A model generated the notes under the pieces. That model did not search any database. It saw only the letters and a program-made list of their open reading frames with translations, and had not been told where the DNA came from. From DATMGU01 sp035555315 (lineage in GTDB: Bacteria > Pseudomonadota > Alphaproteobacteria > ATCC43930 > CGMCC-115725): 14,619 nt of DNA. A program made the translations under genes and the position numbers. Where the stretch lies: the NCBI GenBank assembly GCA_035555315.1, contig DATMGU010000066.1:1-14619 (forward strand), written 5' to 3'. Shown here in pieces: positions 1-8,362 of the stretch (position 1 is its first letter; each line of letters starts with the position of its first letter).

Positions 1-249
1 CCGGAGAGCGCCGAGGGCGGGCCGCTGGCGCGGGTCGAGGACGGCGATCTCGTTCGCCTCGATGTCGATGCCGGCACGCTCGACCTGCTCGTCGACCCGG
101 CGGTGCTGGCCGCCCGCGTGCCGGCGACCCTCGACATGCGGCGCAACGCCAAAGGCACCGGCCGCGAGCTGTTCGGCGTACTCCGCCGCGCGGTGAGCGG
201 CGCGGAAGAGGGCGCTACGGTATTCGCGCCGGATTTCGCATCGGTCTGA
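1..249 (+). CDS. edd: Phosphogluconate dehydratase, C-terminal end (partial)
   Basis: This is the last 82 codons of an IlvD/Edd-family [Fe-S] dehydratase; the 5' part lies outside the window. The enzyme dehydrates 6-phosphogluconate to 2-keto-3-deoxy-6-phosphogluconate in the cytoplasmic Entner-Doudoroff pathway. The reading frame is open from base 1 to a TGA at 247-249. It contains the family C-terminal pattern GGPLARVEDGDLVRLD, then AGTLDLLVD, then GTGRELFGVLRRAV and AEEGATVF. The GRELF...AEEGA ending is characteristic of Edd; IlvD (dihydroxy-acid dehydratase), the main alternative, ends differently (an RGxLxKYxxxVxxAxxGA-type tail). No other Entner-Doudoroff gene follows it here. Family assignment is firm; the Edd-versus-IlvD choice rests only on this C-terminal segment. 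Confidence 0.85.
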   Translation, partial: PESAEGGPLARVEDGDLVRLDVDAGTLDLLVDPAVLAARVPATLDMRRNAKGTGRELFGVLRRAVSGAEEGATVFAPDFASV

Positions 250-339
250 TGCCAACCGCCATAAGTTTTGAGATAGGCACCGTCCGGGTTTGGTGGAAAG
301 CGGCTGTGGCCAACAGGGGAAAACGCGTTATGCTCCGCT

Positions 340-1011
340 ATGCCATCTCCCGCTCCTACAATTCTCCTGGACCTTGACGGCACCATAATCGACTCACAGC
401 CTGGTATTTTGTCGAGCTGCCGGGCTGCGCTTCGCGCCCTCGGCCATGTGCCGGAGCCGTCGCTGGACATATCGGCTATCATTGGGCCACCGATAGACGA
501 CGTTATGCGGTTGCTGCTGGAGCCCTATGGTGACGACCGGGTTGCTGAAGCAGTAAGTGCCTATCGGGCGGACTATGGTCAAAGTGGCCTTTTCAACTGC
601 ACGCTATATCCAGGTATTGCTCAGGCGCTGGCTGAGATGCGGCGAGCAGGCGCGCAACTACTTCTGGCTACATCAAAACGCAGGAACTTCGCTCAACTTA
701 TCCTTGATCATCTTGATCTCACAACATTTTTCGAAGGTATCTATGGCTCTGAGGCCGGCGGCGCCCTGGACCACAAGCCTGAACTTATCTCTCATATCAT
801 CGAGAGGCACACGCTAAGACAAAGCCATTGCGTCATGGTCGGCGACCGTCGCTACGATGTTGCCGGAGCGCACGCAAACAAGATCCGTGCCCTCGGCGTT
901 CTTTGGGGATACGGCAGCCGCGATGAACTGGAAGCCGCCGGAGCGGACGGTCTTGTCGCCGAACCGGATGGGCTCCCGAGGGCTGCTCTTGCCATGCCCA
1001 GTATGAGTTGA
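340..1011 (+). CDS. HAD-superfamily hydrolase, phosphoglycolate phosphatase-like
   Basis: A 223-residue cytoplasmic phosphatase of the haloacid dehalogenase superfamily, subfamily IA (Gph/PGP-like). All four HAD motifs are visible: DLDGT at residues 11-15 (nucleophile Asp11 and acid/base Asp13), the motif II Thr-Ser at 111-112, Lys146 in DHKPE, and GDRRYD at 168-173 (metal-binding Asp169 and Asp173). The segment between motifs I and II is a helical cap domain. The substrate cannot be read from sequence; phosphoglycolate or a nucleotide are usual for this branch. The start at 340 is preceded by an AGGGGAAAA tract about 17 bases upstream, which is far for a ribosome binding site. An overlapping ATG at 330 is in another frame. 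Base composition drops visibly here (661-720 is about 43% GC) compared with the flanking genes, which may mean later acquisition. Confidence 0.85.
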   Translation: MPSPAPTILLDLDGTIIDSQPGILSSCRAALRALGHVPEPSLDISAIIGPPIDDVMRLLLEPYGDDRVAEAVSAYRADYGQSGLFNCTLYPGIAQALAEMRRAGAQLLLATSKRRNFAQLILDHLDLTTFFEGIYGSEAGGALDHKPELISHIIERHTLRQSHCVMVGDRRYDVAGAHANKIRALGVLWGYGSRDELEAAGADGLVAEPDGLPRAALAMPSMS

Positions 1012-1078
1012 CCGCTTTGTGTCGAAAACGGCACTCGGGCTGATGCGAAATTCTTGATTTGTGGTGGTTGGACGGCCG

Positions 1079-1095
1079 CGCCGCGTTATGCGGCG
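1079..1095. other. Short hairpin between convergent HAD and hslO genes
   Basis: A 6-bp perfect stem (CGCCGC at 1079-1084 and GCGGCG at 1090-1095) with a 5-base loop GTTAT lies in the 111-base gap between the converging stops of the HAD gene and hslO. The position suits a bidirectional terminator, but neither side carries a T-tract, so an intrinsic terminator is not demonstrated. Confidence 0.3.
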
Positions 1096-1122
1096 ATGAG
1101 CGGTCGGTATGAGTGTCTAGGG

Positions 1123-2115
1123 CTATTCCCGCTCCGCATGCAGCGCCGCAACCTCGTCCGGCTCGAACCGGTAGGGCGTGCCGCAGAATTCGCAGGTCAC
1201 CACGACCTTGCCGTCGACTTCGAGCTCGCTGGTATCCTCGACCGGCAGCGTGCCGAGGATGAATTCGATGCGGTCGCGGGAGCAGCGGCACTGCGCCATC
1301 AAGGGCTGGGGCGGATAGACCCGCACGCCGGATTCGTGGAACAGCCGGAACAGCAGCGCTTCCGAGGTGAGGTCGGGGTCGGTCAACTCGGTGGCGCCGG
1401 CGGTGCCGAGCAGCACCATGGCGTCGCGCCAGCCCTCGTCCTGCGCCTCGACCGCGAATTCCCCGCCGAAGCTCATCCGCGTTTCAACGAGATCGGTGCC
1501 CTCCGAATCCTTGCCCCCGATGGCTGGGAGGCGCTGGATCATCAACCCGCCGGCACGCCAGGCTCCGGTCGCGGGCTCGCGCTCGACGGCGATGCGGATA
1601 CCGGCCTCGATCTGCTCGGATTGGCGAAAATAATGGTGGATGCATTCGGTCAGGGTGCGGCCGACCAGCTCGACGATGCCCTGGTAGCGCTCGGTATATT
1701 CGCCCTGGTCGACGGTGAAGGCGAGATAGCCCGCCCCCAGCAGCCGGGGCACCGAATTGCCGATCGGCGCCCCGCCGGGGCCGGGGGTGGCGATCGCCCT
1801 GGCCAGCCGCTCGGCATCGTATTGCGCATAGCCGCGCACGGCACCGGCGGTGGTGACATCCGCGACGATCAGGCTGATCGGTCCGTCGCCCTTGGTCTGC
1901 AGGGTGAACACGCCGTCATATTTCAAGGCGCCGGCCAGGATGGCGGCCAGGGCCACCGCCTCGCCCAGCATCACGGCGACGGCGTCCGGATAGCCGTGCT
2001 GGCCGATGATCCGATCCAGCGTGCCGCCGATCCGAACCATCCGGCCGCGCAGCGCGAAGGGGTCGATCTGGAACGGACGGATCAGATCGTCCCGCGGATC
2101 GGTGGCAGCTTCCAT
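1123..2115 (-). CDS. hslO: Hsp33 redox-regulated molecular chaperone
   Basis: Hsp33 is a cytoplasmic holdase switched on by oxidative unfolding: a C-terminal zinc centre releases Zn when its cysteines form disulfides, and the protein then binds unfolding clients. The 330-residue product has the complete family layout. The N-terminal chaperone core includes GEAVALAAILAGALKYDGVFTLQ around residues 51-73, GPISLIVADV at 78-87, and GAGYLAFTVDQG at 127-138. The zinc motif is CxC at Cys276/Cys278 (CRC) and CxxC at Cys308/Cys311 (CEFC), so all four ligands are present. It is somewhat longer than the E. coli protein (292 residues), as is usual in alphaproteobacteria. It is the last gene of the leftward argD-argF-hslO cluster, 47 bases after argF. 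No clear Shine-Dalgarno precedes the ATG. Confidence 0.95.
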   Translation of the reverse strand: MEAATDPRDDLIRPFQIDPFALRGRMVRIGGTLDRIIGQHGYPDAVAVMLGEAVALAAILAGALKYDGVFTLQTKGDGPISLIVADVTTAGAVRGYAQYDAERLARAIATPGPGGAPIGNSVPRLLGAGYLAFTVDQGEYTERYQGIVELVGRTLTECIHHYFRQSEQIEAGIRIAVEREPATGAWRAGGLMIQRLPAIGGKDSEGTDLVETRMSFGGEFAVEAQDEGWRDAMVLLGTAGATELTDPDLTSEALLFRLFHESGVRVYPPQPLMAQCRCSRDRIEFILGTLPVEDTSELEVDGKVVVTCEFCGTPYRFEPDEVAALHAERE

Positions 2116-2162
2116 GATCGATTAAAGGGCGTGATGCGACGGGATCGGGAGGAGCCGGCCGA

Positions 2163-3119
2163 TCACGCCAGGCACCAGGCGAGGATGCCCTTCTGCGCGT
2201 GCAGGCGGTTCTCCGCCTCGTCCCAGACGGCCGATTGCGGCCCGTCGATGACCCCGGCGGTGACCTCCTGGCCGCGCTTGGCCGGCAGGCAGTGCAGGAA
2301 CATCGCATCGGGCTTCGCGGCGGCCATCAGCCGCTCGTCGACCCGATAGGGCGCCAGCAGGTTATGCCGGTTGACGCTGGTCTCCGCCCCCATCGACACC
2401 CAGGTATCGGTCACCACGCAGTCGGCGCCGGCGACCGCTTCGGCCGCGTCGTGCAACACGCTGACACGGGCGCCCTCCCGGAGCGCCCAGTCGAGCAGGG
2501 GCTGCGGCGGGCGCAGGCTTTCCGGACAGGCGAGGCGCAGCTCGAAATCGAAGCGCGCCGCCGCGTGGATCCAGCTTGCCGCCACGTTGTTGCCGTCGCC
2601 GGTCCAGGCGACCACCTGGTCGGCTAACGCTCCCTTGCGCTCCTCGATGGTCATGAGATCGGCCATCAGCTGGCAAGGGTGGCTCTGATCGGTCAGCCCG
2701 TTGATCACCGGCACCGTCGCGTAGCGGGCGAATTCTTCCAGTTTCGCCTGCTGGTTGGTGCGGATCATCACCGCGTCGACATAGCGCGACAGCACGCGGG
2801 CGGTGTCGGCCATGCTTTCGCCCCGGCCGACCTGGCTGTCGGAGGCGGAGATCACCACCACATCGCCGCCCAGCTGTTTCATGGCAACCTCGAAGCTCAC
2901 CCGGGTCCGGGTCGACGGCTTCTCGAAGATCATCGCCAGGGTCTTGCCGACGAACGGCCGATCCGGTGGCACGAGATCGCCGGGGGGCCGAGCGGAGGGT
3001 CGCTTATAGGCGAGCCCGCGATCCAGGATCCGTCGCAGCTCGCCCCGGTCGAGCCGGTCGATATCGAGGAAGTGCTTGGGGTGATCGGTTGTCATCGGGG
3101 TTATCGCATCGGGAGCCAT
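2163..3119 (-). CDS. argF: Ornithine carbamoyltransferase
   Basis: Catalyses carbamoyl phosphate + L-ornithine to L-citrulline + phosphate in arginine biosynthesis (cytoplasm, trimeric). Family motifs are complete: the carbamoyl-phosphate loop STRTR at residues 69-73, HPCQ at 147-150, the ornithine-binding DTWVSMG at 238-244, and HCLPA with the catalytic Cys at 276-280. The product is 318 residues from the ATG at 3119, which lies 4 bases after the argD stop. A second in-frame ATG at 3095 (MTTDHPKHFLDI) would give 310 residues, closer to the usual start for the family. Neither has a good Shine-Dalgarno, so translation is probably coupled to argD and the exact start is uncertain by 8 codons. 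The family is certain; the paralogous aspartate carbamoyltransferase is excluded by the SMG and HCLPA motifs. Confidence 0.96.
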   Translation of the reverse strand: MAPDAITPMTTDHPKHFLDIDRLDRGELRRILDRGLAYKRPSARPPGDLVPPDRPFVGKTLAMIFEKPSTRTRVSFEVAMKQLGGDVVVISASDSQVGRGESMADTARVLSRYVDAVMIRTNQQAKLEEFARYATVPVINGLTDQSHPCQLMADLMTIEERKGALADQVVAWTGDGNNVAASWIHAAARFDFELRLACPESLRPPQPLLDWALREGARVSVLHDAAEAVAGADCVVTDTWVSMGAETSVNRHNLLAPYRVDERLMAAAKPDAMFLHCLPAKRGQEVTAGVIDGPQSAVWDEAENRLHAQKGILAWCLA

Positions 3120-3123
3120 CGCG

Positions 3124-4296
3124 TCACGCGGCCCAGGTCCGACAGACGGTGTCGATGATGCGCACGGCCTCGTCGATCTCCGTCTGACCGATGATCAGCG
3201 GCGGCAGGATGCGGACGACGTTCTCGGCCGCCGACACGGTCAGCAGCCCGTTCTGCCGCAGCCGGTCGACCATCTCGGTATTCGGCACCACGCATTTCAG
3301 GCCGAGGATCATGCCGGCGCCGCGCACCTCCTCGATCACCGAGGGGTATTTGGCGACGGTGCCGACCAGCTTGTTCCACAGCATCCGGGCATGCCGGTCG
3401 ACGCATTCCAGGAAGCCGTCCTCCAGCATGACGTCGAGCACCGCGTTGCCGATCGCCATGGCCAGCGGATTGCCGCCGAAGGTCGAGCCATGGCTGCCGG
3501 GCGTCATGCCGGAGGCGGCCTTTTCGGTCGCGAGGCACGCCCCAACCGGAAAGCCGCCGCCCAGCCCCTTGGCGATCATCATCACGTCGGGCGTCACGCC
3601 GGCCCATTCATGGGCGAACAGCTTGCCGGTCCGGCCCATGCCGCATTGCACCTCGTCGAACACCAGCAACAGCCCGAACTCGTCGGCGACCTCGCGCAGC
3701 GCCCGCAGGTAGTCCAGCGTCGCCGGCCGCACGCCGCCCTCGCCCTGCACCGGCTCGACCATGATGGCGGCGGTCTGCGGCCCGATCGCCGCGCGCAGTT
3801 CGTTGAGGTTGCCGAACGCGACATTGTCGAAGCCGTCGACATCGGGCGCGAAGCCCTTCAGGTATTTCGGGTTGCCCGCCGCGGCCAGGGTCGTCAGCGT
3901 CCGGCCATGGAACGCGCCGGAACAGGTGATGATCCGGTACTTGTCCGGGTTGCCGGCATCGTCATGGTATTTGCGCACGATCTTGATCGCCAATTCGCCG
4001 GCTTCGGCCCCGGAATTGCCGAAGAACACCGTGTCGGCGAAGGTGCTGGCGACCAGCCGCTCGGCGAGCTTGGTCTGCTCCGGGATCTGGTACAGGTTCG
4101 AGGTGTGCCACAGCTTGGTGCCCTGGCGCACCAGCGCCTCCACCAGATGCGGATGGCTGTGGCCCAGCGCGTTGACGGCGATGCCGCTGGCGAAATCGAG
4201 GTGCTTGCCGCCCTCGATGTCATAGAGATAGGCACCCTCGCCCCGCTCGAAGGCGAGGTTGTACCGGGCATAGGTCGGCATAACGGCGGAAATCAT
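3124..4296 (-). CDS. argD: Acetylornithine aminotransferase
   Basis: A PLP-dependent class III aminotransferase of 390 residues that converts N-acetylglutamate semialdehyde to N2-acetylornithine using glutamate; in many bacteria it also serves succinyl-diaminopimelate transamination in lysine synthesis. Visible landmarks are the phosphate-binding GNSGAEA at residues 93-99, AFHGRT near 128-133, the EPVQGEGG segment at 181-188, FDEVQCGMGRTG with the cofactor Asp at 213-224, and the Schiff-base lysine Lys243 in AKGLGGGFP. STFGGNPLA at 271-279 is also typical. The ATG at 4296 has a GGGAG ribosome binding site about 8-9 bases upstream. It is the first gene of the leftward argD-argF-hslO cluster, a common alphaproteobacterial order placing arginine enzymes and Hsp33 in one transcript. 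Closely related ornithine or GABA aminotransferases are less likely given argF next door. Confidence 0.95.
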   Translation of the reverse strand: MISAVMPTYARYNLAFERGEGAYLYDIEGGKHLDFASGIAVNALGHSHPHLVEALVRQGTKLWHTSNLYQIPEQTKLAERLVASTFADTVFFGNSGAEAGELAIKIVRKYHDDAGNPDKYRIITCSGAFHGRTLTTLAAAGNPKYLKGFAPDVDGFDNVAFGNLNELRAAIGPQTAAIMVEPVQGEGGVRPATLDYLRALREVADEFGLLLVFDEVQCGMGRTGKLFAHEWAGVTPDVMMIAKGLGGGFPVGACLATEKAASGMTPGSHGSTFGGNPLAMAIGNAVLDVMLEDGFLECVDRHARMLWNKLVGTVAKYPSVIEEVRGAGMILGLKCVVPNTEMVDRLRQNGLLTVSAAENVVRILPPLIIGQTEIDEAVRIIDTVCRTWAA

Positions 4297-4578
4297 AGAA
4301 AAGGCTCCCTTTGAGGGGCGATGGTAGGACGAGCGGAGGTTAAGGCGGAAATATGACGCCTATCGTCGTCGCTGCCCGAGCGTCGGCCGCACAGCGCGCT
4401 GTTCCTTTCGGCCGATGAAGTTCCTGTGGCAGCTCATCTTTCGCTCCGCTCCCCGGCACGATCCATGCCGGAGCCGTTTTCCGAAGCCGTGGACTATGGA
4501 TAGGGCAGGACAGGGTGTCAATCGCCGGATCGCGCGGGTAAGCTCTGTTTCCATGTCATTTCGCCTTTTCCGATCATT
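4297..4578. other. Divergent argD/recX intergenic region
   Basis: These 282 bases separate leftward argD from rightward recX and must carry both promoters. No convincing -35/-10 pair was found. A 6-bp hairpin (CCGGCA at 4453-4458, 7-base loop, TGCCGG at 4466-4471) is followed on the plus strand by a short TTTT at 4477-4480; it is not a clean terminator. No alphaproteobacterial LexA box (GTTC, 7 bases, GTTC) is present. A nine-codon reading frame at 4553-4582 overlaps the recX start and is listed separately. Confidence 0.5.
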
Positions 4579-4582
4579 ATGA
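4553..4582 (+). other. Possible nine-codon leader frame overlapping the recX start
   Basis: An ATG at 4553 opens a frame encoding MSFRLFRSL and stops at TGA 4580-4582, overlapping the recX ATG (4579-4581) as ATGA. Such an overlap is the geometry of translational coupling. No strong ribosome binding site is visible in front of either start, so the mini-frame could also be chance. Confidence 0.2.
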
Positions 4583-5193
4583 ACGACCCGGACCCTTCCT
4601 CCACCCCCCGCGAGCCGACCCGACCCCGGTCCGCCCGCGCGCCACGGGTGGTGACGGAGGCGTATCTGCATAAGGCGGCATTGGCCTATCTCGAACGCTT
4701 CCAAAGCTCGGTCGCAGGCGTGCGCCGGGTGTTAATGCGCCGGGTTCGCCGCTCGGTCGAGGCGCATGGCACGGACCTCGCCGAGGCGACCGGCTGGGTC
4801 GAGGCGCTGCTGCTGCGCTATTGCCGCGCCGGCTTGCTGGATGACCGGGTCTACGCGGCCGCCCAGATCGCCAGTCAGCACCGGCGCGGTGCTTCCTCCC
4901 GCGCGATCGGCGCGCGGCTCGCCGGCAAGGGCATCGATCGGGCGACCGCCGCCGAGGTGCTCGACCAGGCGGCGGAACTGCGCCCCGGCGGCGACCTCGC
5001 GGCGGCGGCGGCCCTGGCGCGGCGCCGCCGTCTCGGCCCCTATCGCGATCGCACGCGCCGCGACGACCTCTATCCCAAGGATCTGGCGACCCTGGCGCGC
5101 GCCGGCTTCGACCGGGCGACCGCCGACCGGGTGCTGCGCGCCGCCGACACCGAGGCGCTGGATGCCTTGGTCGCCGAGGCGGCCGAGGTTTAG
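4579..5193 (+). CDS. recX: RecX regulatory protein
   Basis: RecX caps and inhibits RecA filament growth, tuning recombination and the SOS response. The 204-residue product begins with a Pro/Arg-rich tail (about residues 1-30) followed by three-helix RecX repeats. The first repeat VTEAYLHKAALAYLERFQSS and VRRVLMRRVRR is the alphaproteobacterial signature; DDRVYAAAQIASQHRRGASSRAIGARLAGKGID is the classic RecX segment with the conserved R-G-x-S core. The C-terminal repeat covers roughly residues 145-195. It is not next to recA in this window, which is usual for alphaproteobacteria. No LexA box was seen upstream, so SOS control is not supported by sequence here. It converges with the channel gene, leaving only 10 bases between stop codons. 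The start is the only in-frame ATG before the conserved part but lacks a clear Shine-Dalgarno. Confidence 0.9.
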   Translation: MNDPDPSSTPREPTRPRSARAPRVVTEAYLHKAALAYLERFQSSVAGVRRVLMRRVRRSVEAHGTDLAEATGWVEALLLRYCRAGLLDDRVYAAAQIASQHRRGASSRAIGARLAGKGIDRATAAEVLDQAAELRPGGDLAAAAALARRRRLGPYRDRTRRDDLYPKDLATLARAGFDRATADRVLRAADTEALDALVAEAAEV

Positions 5194-5203
5194 GCGTCCC
5201 AGG

Positions 5204-7519
5204 CTAGGCGGGCTTGGATTTACGGGGCGGCTTAATTTGTCCGGCGGCGGCCGGTTGACCCGCCTTCGCCAGATCCGCCCCGTGCAGTTTTTCCAGGATC
5301 GTAGCGAATTCCTGGGCGAGGGAGGGGGCGGCCACGGTATTGGGGAACGGTATCCCGGCCGCCGGCAAGGCGGTTTTGAGGCGGCGGTTGAACTCACGGC
5401 CGATCGTCCATTGCCGGCCGGGCAGGGTCTTGATGCGGCCCTTCAGCGTCACCGTGGTCGGCCCCAGCGCATCGACGCCCAGCGTCTCGAACTCGTCCAG
5501 CATCATCCAGCCGAAGCCGGAATCGGCCTTCATCTCCTCGGCGACCCGCCGCTGGACCGAGAGCGCGCGATCGACGTCGCTGTCGTAGGTCAGGGCCGTC
5601 TCGACCACGAAATACGAGAAATCCTTGGTCAGGTTGATGACCTTGGTCACTTCGCTGAACGACATGGTATGGACCGCGCCGGCCACATCGCGCAGCTTGA
5701 TGGTGCGGATCGAGATCGCCTCGATCACCCCGGTATGACCGCCGCCCAGATCGACCACGTCGCCGACCGCGACCGTGTCTTCGAGCAGCATGAACAACCC
5801 GTTGATCAGATCCTTGACCAGTGCCTGCGAGCCAAAGCCGATCGCCAGGCCGACGACGCCGGCACCGGCCAGCAGCGGCGCGATGTTGACGCCCAGTTCC
5901 GACAGCACCAGCAAGCCGACCAGGACCCACAGTATGACGGCGAAGACGTTGCGCAGCAGCGGCAGCAGCGTCCGGATGCGGGCGGTGCGCTTGGTCCGCT
6001 CGCCGGTGATCGCCACGGTCAGATACCGCTCGATCGCGGCGTTGATCACCTCCCAGACCAGGAATGCGATCAGCAGAACCACGCCGATGGTGACCAGCGA
6101 TCCGGTGAGCTGCCGGCCGATGCCGGTGCCGAGCCAGGAGAACGAGCCGACACCCCAGACCTCCAGCAAGCACAGCGCGCCGAACACATAGATCACCGTC
6201 GTCACCGTGGTGGTGAGGATCGGCAGATAGCGATTGGCGCGCGTCTCCAGCGACGGAAACCGCGCCTTCAACTCGTCGCCGATGGCAAAGCCGCGCCGGG
6301 CGATCTGGTTGATGGCGGCGACCAGCAGGCGCGACACGGTGACGATGGCCATGGTGAACAAGGTCGCCCGGCCGACGAATATGAAGCCGCCCTCGATCCG
6401 CAGCGCGTAGACCGCGAACAAGGCCACGATGTAGAGCACGGCCAGCACATGCCAGACATCGGCGAAGCGGTCGCGCAGGATGCGGACGGCCGATCGCTGC
6501 CGCGTGGGCTCGGTACCGGCCGCGTCGCGCCGTCCCCGCAGCCAGGTGGCGACGGCCTGCCGGTTCTGCAGCACGAAGGCGATGGCGAGCGCGCTCACCA
6601 CCAGGGCGACCGCTTTCAGCAGCAGCGAATTGACGCCGCCCGGCACACCGAGCCACCACGCCACCTGTCCGGCGGCATAGCCATAGGCGAGCCAGAGGGT
6701 GAAGCGGCGGGTCCAAACGTAAAGATACCCCGCCGACTCCTCGCCGATCGGCAGCAACGGGGCGATCGATCCGTCGCGCAGCAACAGGACGCGCGCGAGG
6801 GTCAGGATCGCGCGGCTGTTCAGCGTGGCGATGAACAGGCTGATCACCACGGCGCTGGTCGAGACCTGCGGCCGGGTCAAGGGCAGCGCCGCGAAGGCGG
6901 CGACCCCGAAGGCGATGAGCGGCAGCAACTCGACGATCAGGCGCATCACGGCGAAGGCCAGGCGGACCGGCCATCGATCGTCCCGCCGCTCGCCCGGCTT
7001 CCGGCGCACCCGGCGCAGCACGGCGCGCGTGATGGTTTCGGCGATCAGCGCGGCGGCCAGGGCGATGGCGAGGCTGAGGCTGGCATCGATCCAGCGGGCC
7101 CGCGCGGCGGCGTCATTCGCCACGGCCTCGATCCAGTGCCAGAGGCGCGACACGTCGATCACGATCACGGCGGCCTGGACGAACTCCTGACTCATGTTCT
7201 GGAGATGGTCCGACACGCTTTCCAGGATGCCGACCGGTGTCGGCGCCGGCGGCTTCAGGCCGCGCTGGGCCGCGATCAGCGCGTTCAACTGGTCGATCAG
7301 TTTCTTGCGCGCCGCATCGTCCTGCAGCGTGCCGACCAGCTGTTGCAGCTCGGTCAGCGTCTGCTGCTGCGCCGAAGGCACGGCGGCCGAGGGTGCCGGC
7401 GCCGGGGTAGCCGCGACGGCTTGAGATACCGTCGACAGGCCGAGCGCCAGTGCGAGCGACACGGCGCGCCAGAATCGGCGGCAAGCGGGGAGGATGGAAA
7501 CGGGAAGCGCGCTCTTCAT
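5204..7519 (-). CDS. MscS-family mechanosensitive channel, YbiO-like
   Basis: A large inner-membrane channel (771 residues) that would open under membrane tension and release solutes on hypo-osmotic shock. A signal peptide-like segment spans about 1-37 (ends AVA-A), followed by a periplasmic stretch with ARKKLIDQLNAL at 70-81, which resembles the N-terminal part of E. coli YbiO. Multiple membrane helices occupy roughly 145-545. The MscS pore helix and beta domain run from about 543 to 640: LLAGAGVVGLAIGFGSQALVKD with the Gly/Ala-rich packing pattern, then DTVAVGDVVDLGGGHTGVIEAISIRTIKLRD. An alpha/beta cytosolic domain follows to about 725, and the Lys/Pro-rich C-terminus ends KPPRKSKPA. Length is close to YbiO (741 residues). 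It lies 51 bases upstream of the PaiB-like gene's stop in the same direction, so the two genes may share a transcript. Confidence 0.9.
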   Translation of the reverse strand: MKSALPVSILPACRRFWRAVSLALALGLSTVSQAVAATPAPAPSAAVPSAQQQTLTELQQLVGTLQDDAARKKLIDQLNALIAAQRGLKPPAPTPVGILESVSDHLQNMSQEFVQAAVIVIDVSRLWHWIEAVANDAAARARWIDASLSLAIALAAALIAETITRAVLRRVRRKPGERRDDRWPVRLAFAVMRLIVELLPLIAFGVAAFAALPLTRPQVSTSAVVISLFIATLNSRAILTLARVLLLRDGSIAPLLPIGEESAGYLYVWTRRFTLWLAYGYAAGQVAWWLGVPGGVNSLLLKAVALVVSALAIAFVLQNRQAVATWLRGRRDAAGTEPTRQRSAVRILRDRFADVWHVLAVLYIVALFAVYALRIEGGFIFVGRATLFTMAIVTVSRLLVAAINQIARRGFAIGDELKARFPSLETRANRYLPILTTTVTTVIYVFGALCLLEVWGVGSFSWLGTGIGRQLTGSLVTIGVVLLIAFLVWEVINAAIERYLTVAITGERTKRTARIRTLLPLLRNVFAVILWVLVGLLVLSELGVNIAPLLAGAGVVGLAIGFGSQALVKDLINGLFMLLEDTVAVGDVVDLGGGHTGVIEAISIRTIKLRDVAGAVHTMSFSEVTKVINLTKDFSYFVVETALTYDSDVDRALSVQRRVAEEMKADSGFGWMMLDEFETLGVDALGPTTVTLKGRIKTLPGRQWTIGREFNRRLKTALPAAGIPFPNTVAAPSLAQEFATILEKLHGADLAKAGQPAAAGQIKPPRKSKPA

Positions 7520-7570
7520 GCCGGCGCAATCTATAGGCCCGCGCCGTCTCGGCGCAATCCGCCCCAGGGC

Positions 7571-8191
7571 CTAAAGGACAGAAGCGGCCATAAGATCGGC
7601 CAGCGCCTGAGCGCCCGGATCGTTCTCCGCCCGCAGACCTTGAACCACCCCGGCCCGATCCGCCTGGCCGCGGTTCTGGCTCAGCTTCGCCTTGCCCTCC
7701 AGCCGATCGATCGGGATCTCGAAGGCGACGATGCCGCGCAGCATGCCGGCGAGGAAGGCGGGCGGCTGATCGGCGAAGCGCCAGGGCGGATCACGGCCGG
7801 CCTCGTAAACCGCCGCCAGCTCCGCCACCACGGCGGCCGCGGCGGCATCGTCGAGCGCCCTGGCGTGTCCCGAGGCGTGGACGGCCACGTAGTTCCAGGT
7901 CGGCACGGCCGGCGCCGTCTGATACCAGCCGGGCGAAACATAGGCATGCGGCCCGCTGAAGATCGCGAGCATCGACGCGCCGGCCCGGATGGCCTCGACC
8001 TGCGGGTTCGGCCCAGCCAAATGTCCGACCAAGGTGCCGTGGCGGCCCTGGTCCGGGCGGTACAGCAGCGGCACATGGCTGGCGATCAGCCCGTCGGCCC
8101 CTGTTGAGATTACCGTGGCGAAAGCGTTTTGGCGGATCAGCCGGGCAAGCTCGGCCGGATCGTCGGCGGCGAAGGCGGCGGGCACATACAT
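7571..8191 (-). CDS. PaiB-type FMN-binding negative transcriptional regulator family protein
   Basis: A 206-residue protein of the PaiB family, which has a split-barrel flavin-binding fold. The B. subtilis PaiB is associated with repression of sporulation and protease genes, but in proteobacteria the role is not established. Family landmarks are the N-terminal MYVPAAF, NAFATVISTGADGLIASHVPLL, GHLAGPNPQ, the SPGWY...VPTWNYVAVHASGHAR block, and the C-terminal GIVAFEIPIDRLEGKAKLSQNR. The KLSQNR motif is diagnostic. The frame is open upstream to an ATG at 8227, but MYVP at 8191 is the family's normal start and is chosen here; no good ribosome binding site distinguishes them. It is divergent from the DoxX gene and precedes the YbiO-like channel gene in the same direction. 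Confidence 0.88.
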   Translation of the reverse strand: MYVPAAFAADDPAELARLIRQNAFATVISTGADGLIASHVPLLYRPDQGRHGTLVGHLAGPNPQVEAIRAGASMLAIFSGPHAYVSPGWYQTAPAVPTWNYVAVHASGHARALDDAAAAAVVAELAAVYEAGRDPPWRFADQPPAFLAGMLRGIVAFEIPIDRLEGKAKLSQNRGQADRAGVVQGLRAENDPGAQALADLMAASVL

Positions 8192-8362
8192 GGCGGTGGA
8201 CCGGCGGGCAAGTTTCAGGCGCGTCATCCTGCCGCACGGGCCGGGCGCACCTCAACCATAGAGATGTACCCGCACAATCTTGCGCGGTCGGGTGGATATC
8301 CGGCTTAATCATAGACTTCAGCGGGTGCTTCGTGCCCGCGACTGTGATTGGGAAGCCGCTCC

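Noticed and set aside
1054..2349. A 431-codon forward frame opposite hslO and the end of argF
   Set aside because: Antisense to two genes with complete family motifs; its composition is that of a shadow frame.
4401..4423. GTTC...GTTC pair upstream of recX as a possible LexA box
   Set aside because: The spacing between the two GTTC sequences is 15 bases, not the 7 of the alphaproteobacterial SOS box.
4360..4704. 114-codon minus-strand frame over the argD/recX gap and the recX 5' end
   Set aside because: Overlaps recX antisense, no ribosome binding site, Arg-rich shadow composition.
4766..8107. A 1113-codon forward frame crossing recX, the channel gene and the PaiB-like gene
   Set aside because: It lies antisense or out of frame to three well-supported genes, is Arg/Gly/Asp-rich with no domain, and is a typical stop-poor shadow in GC-rich DNA.
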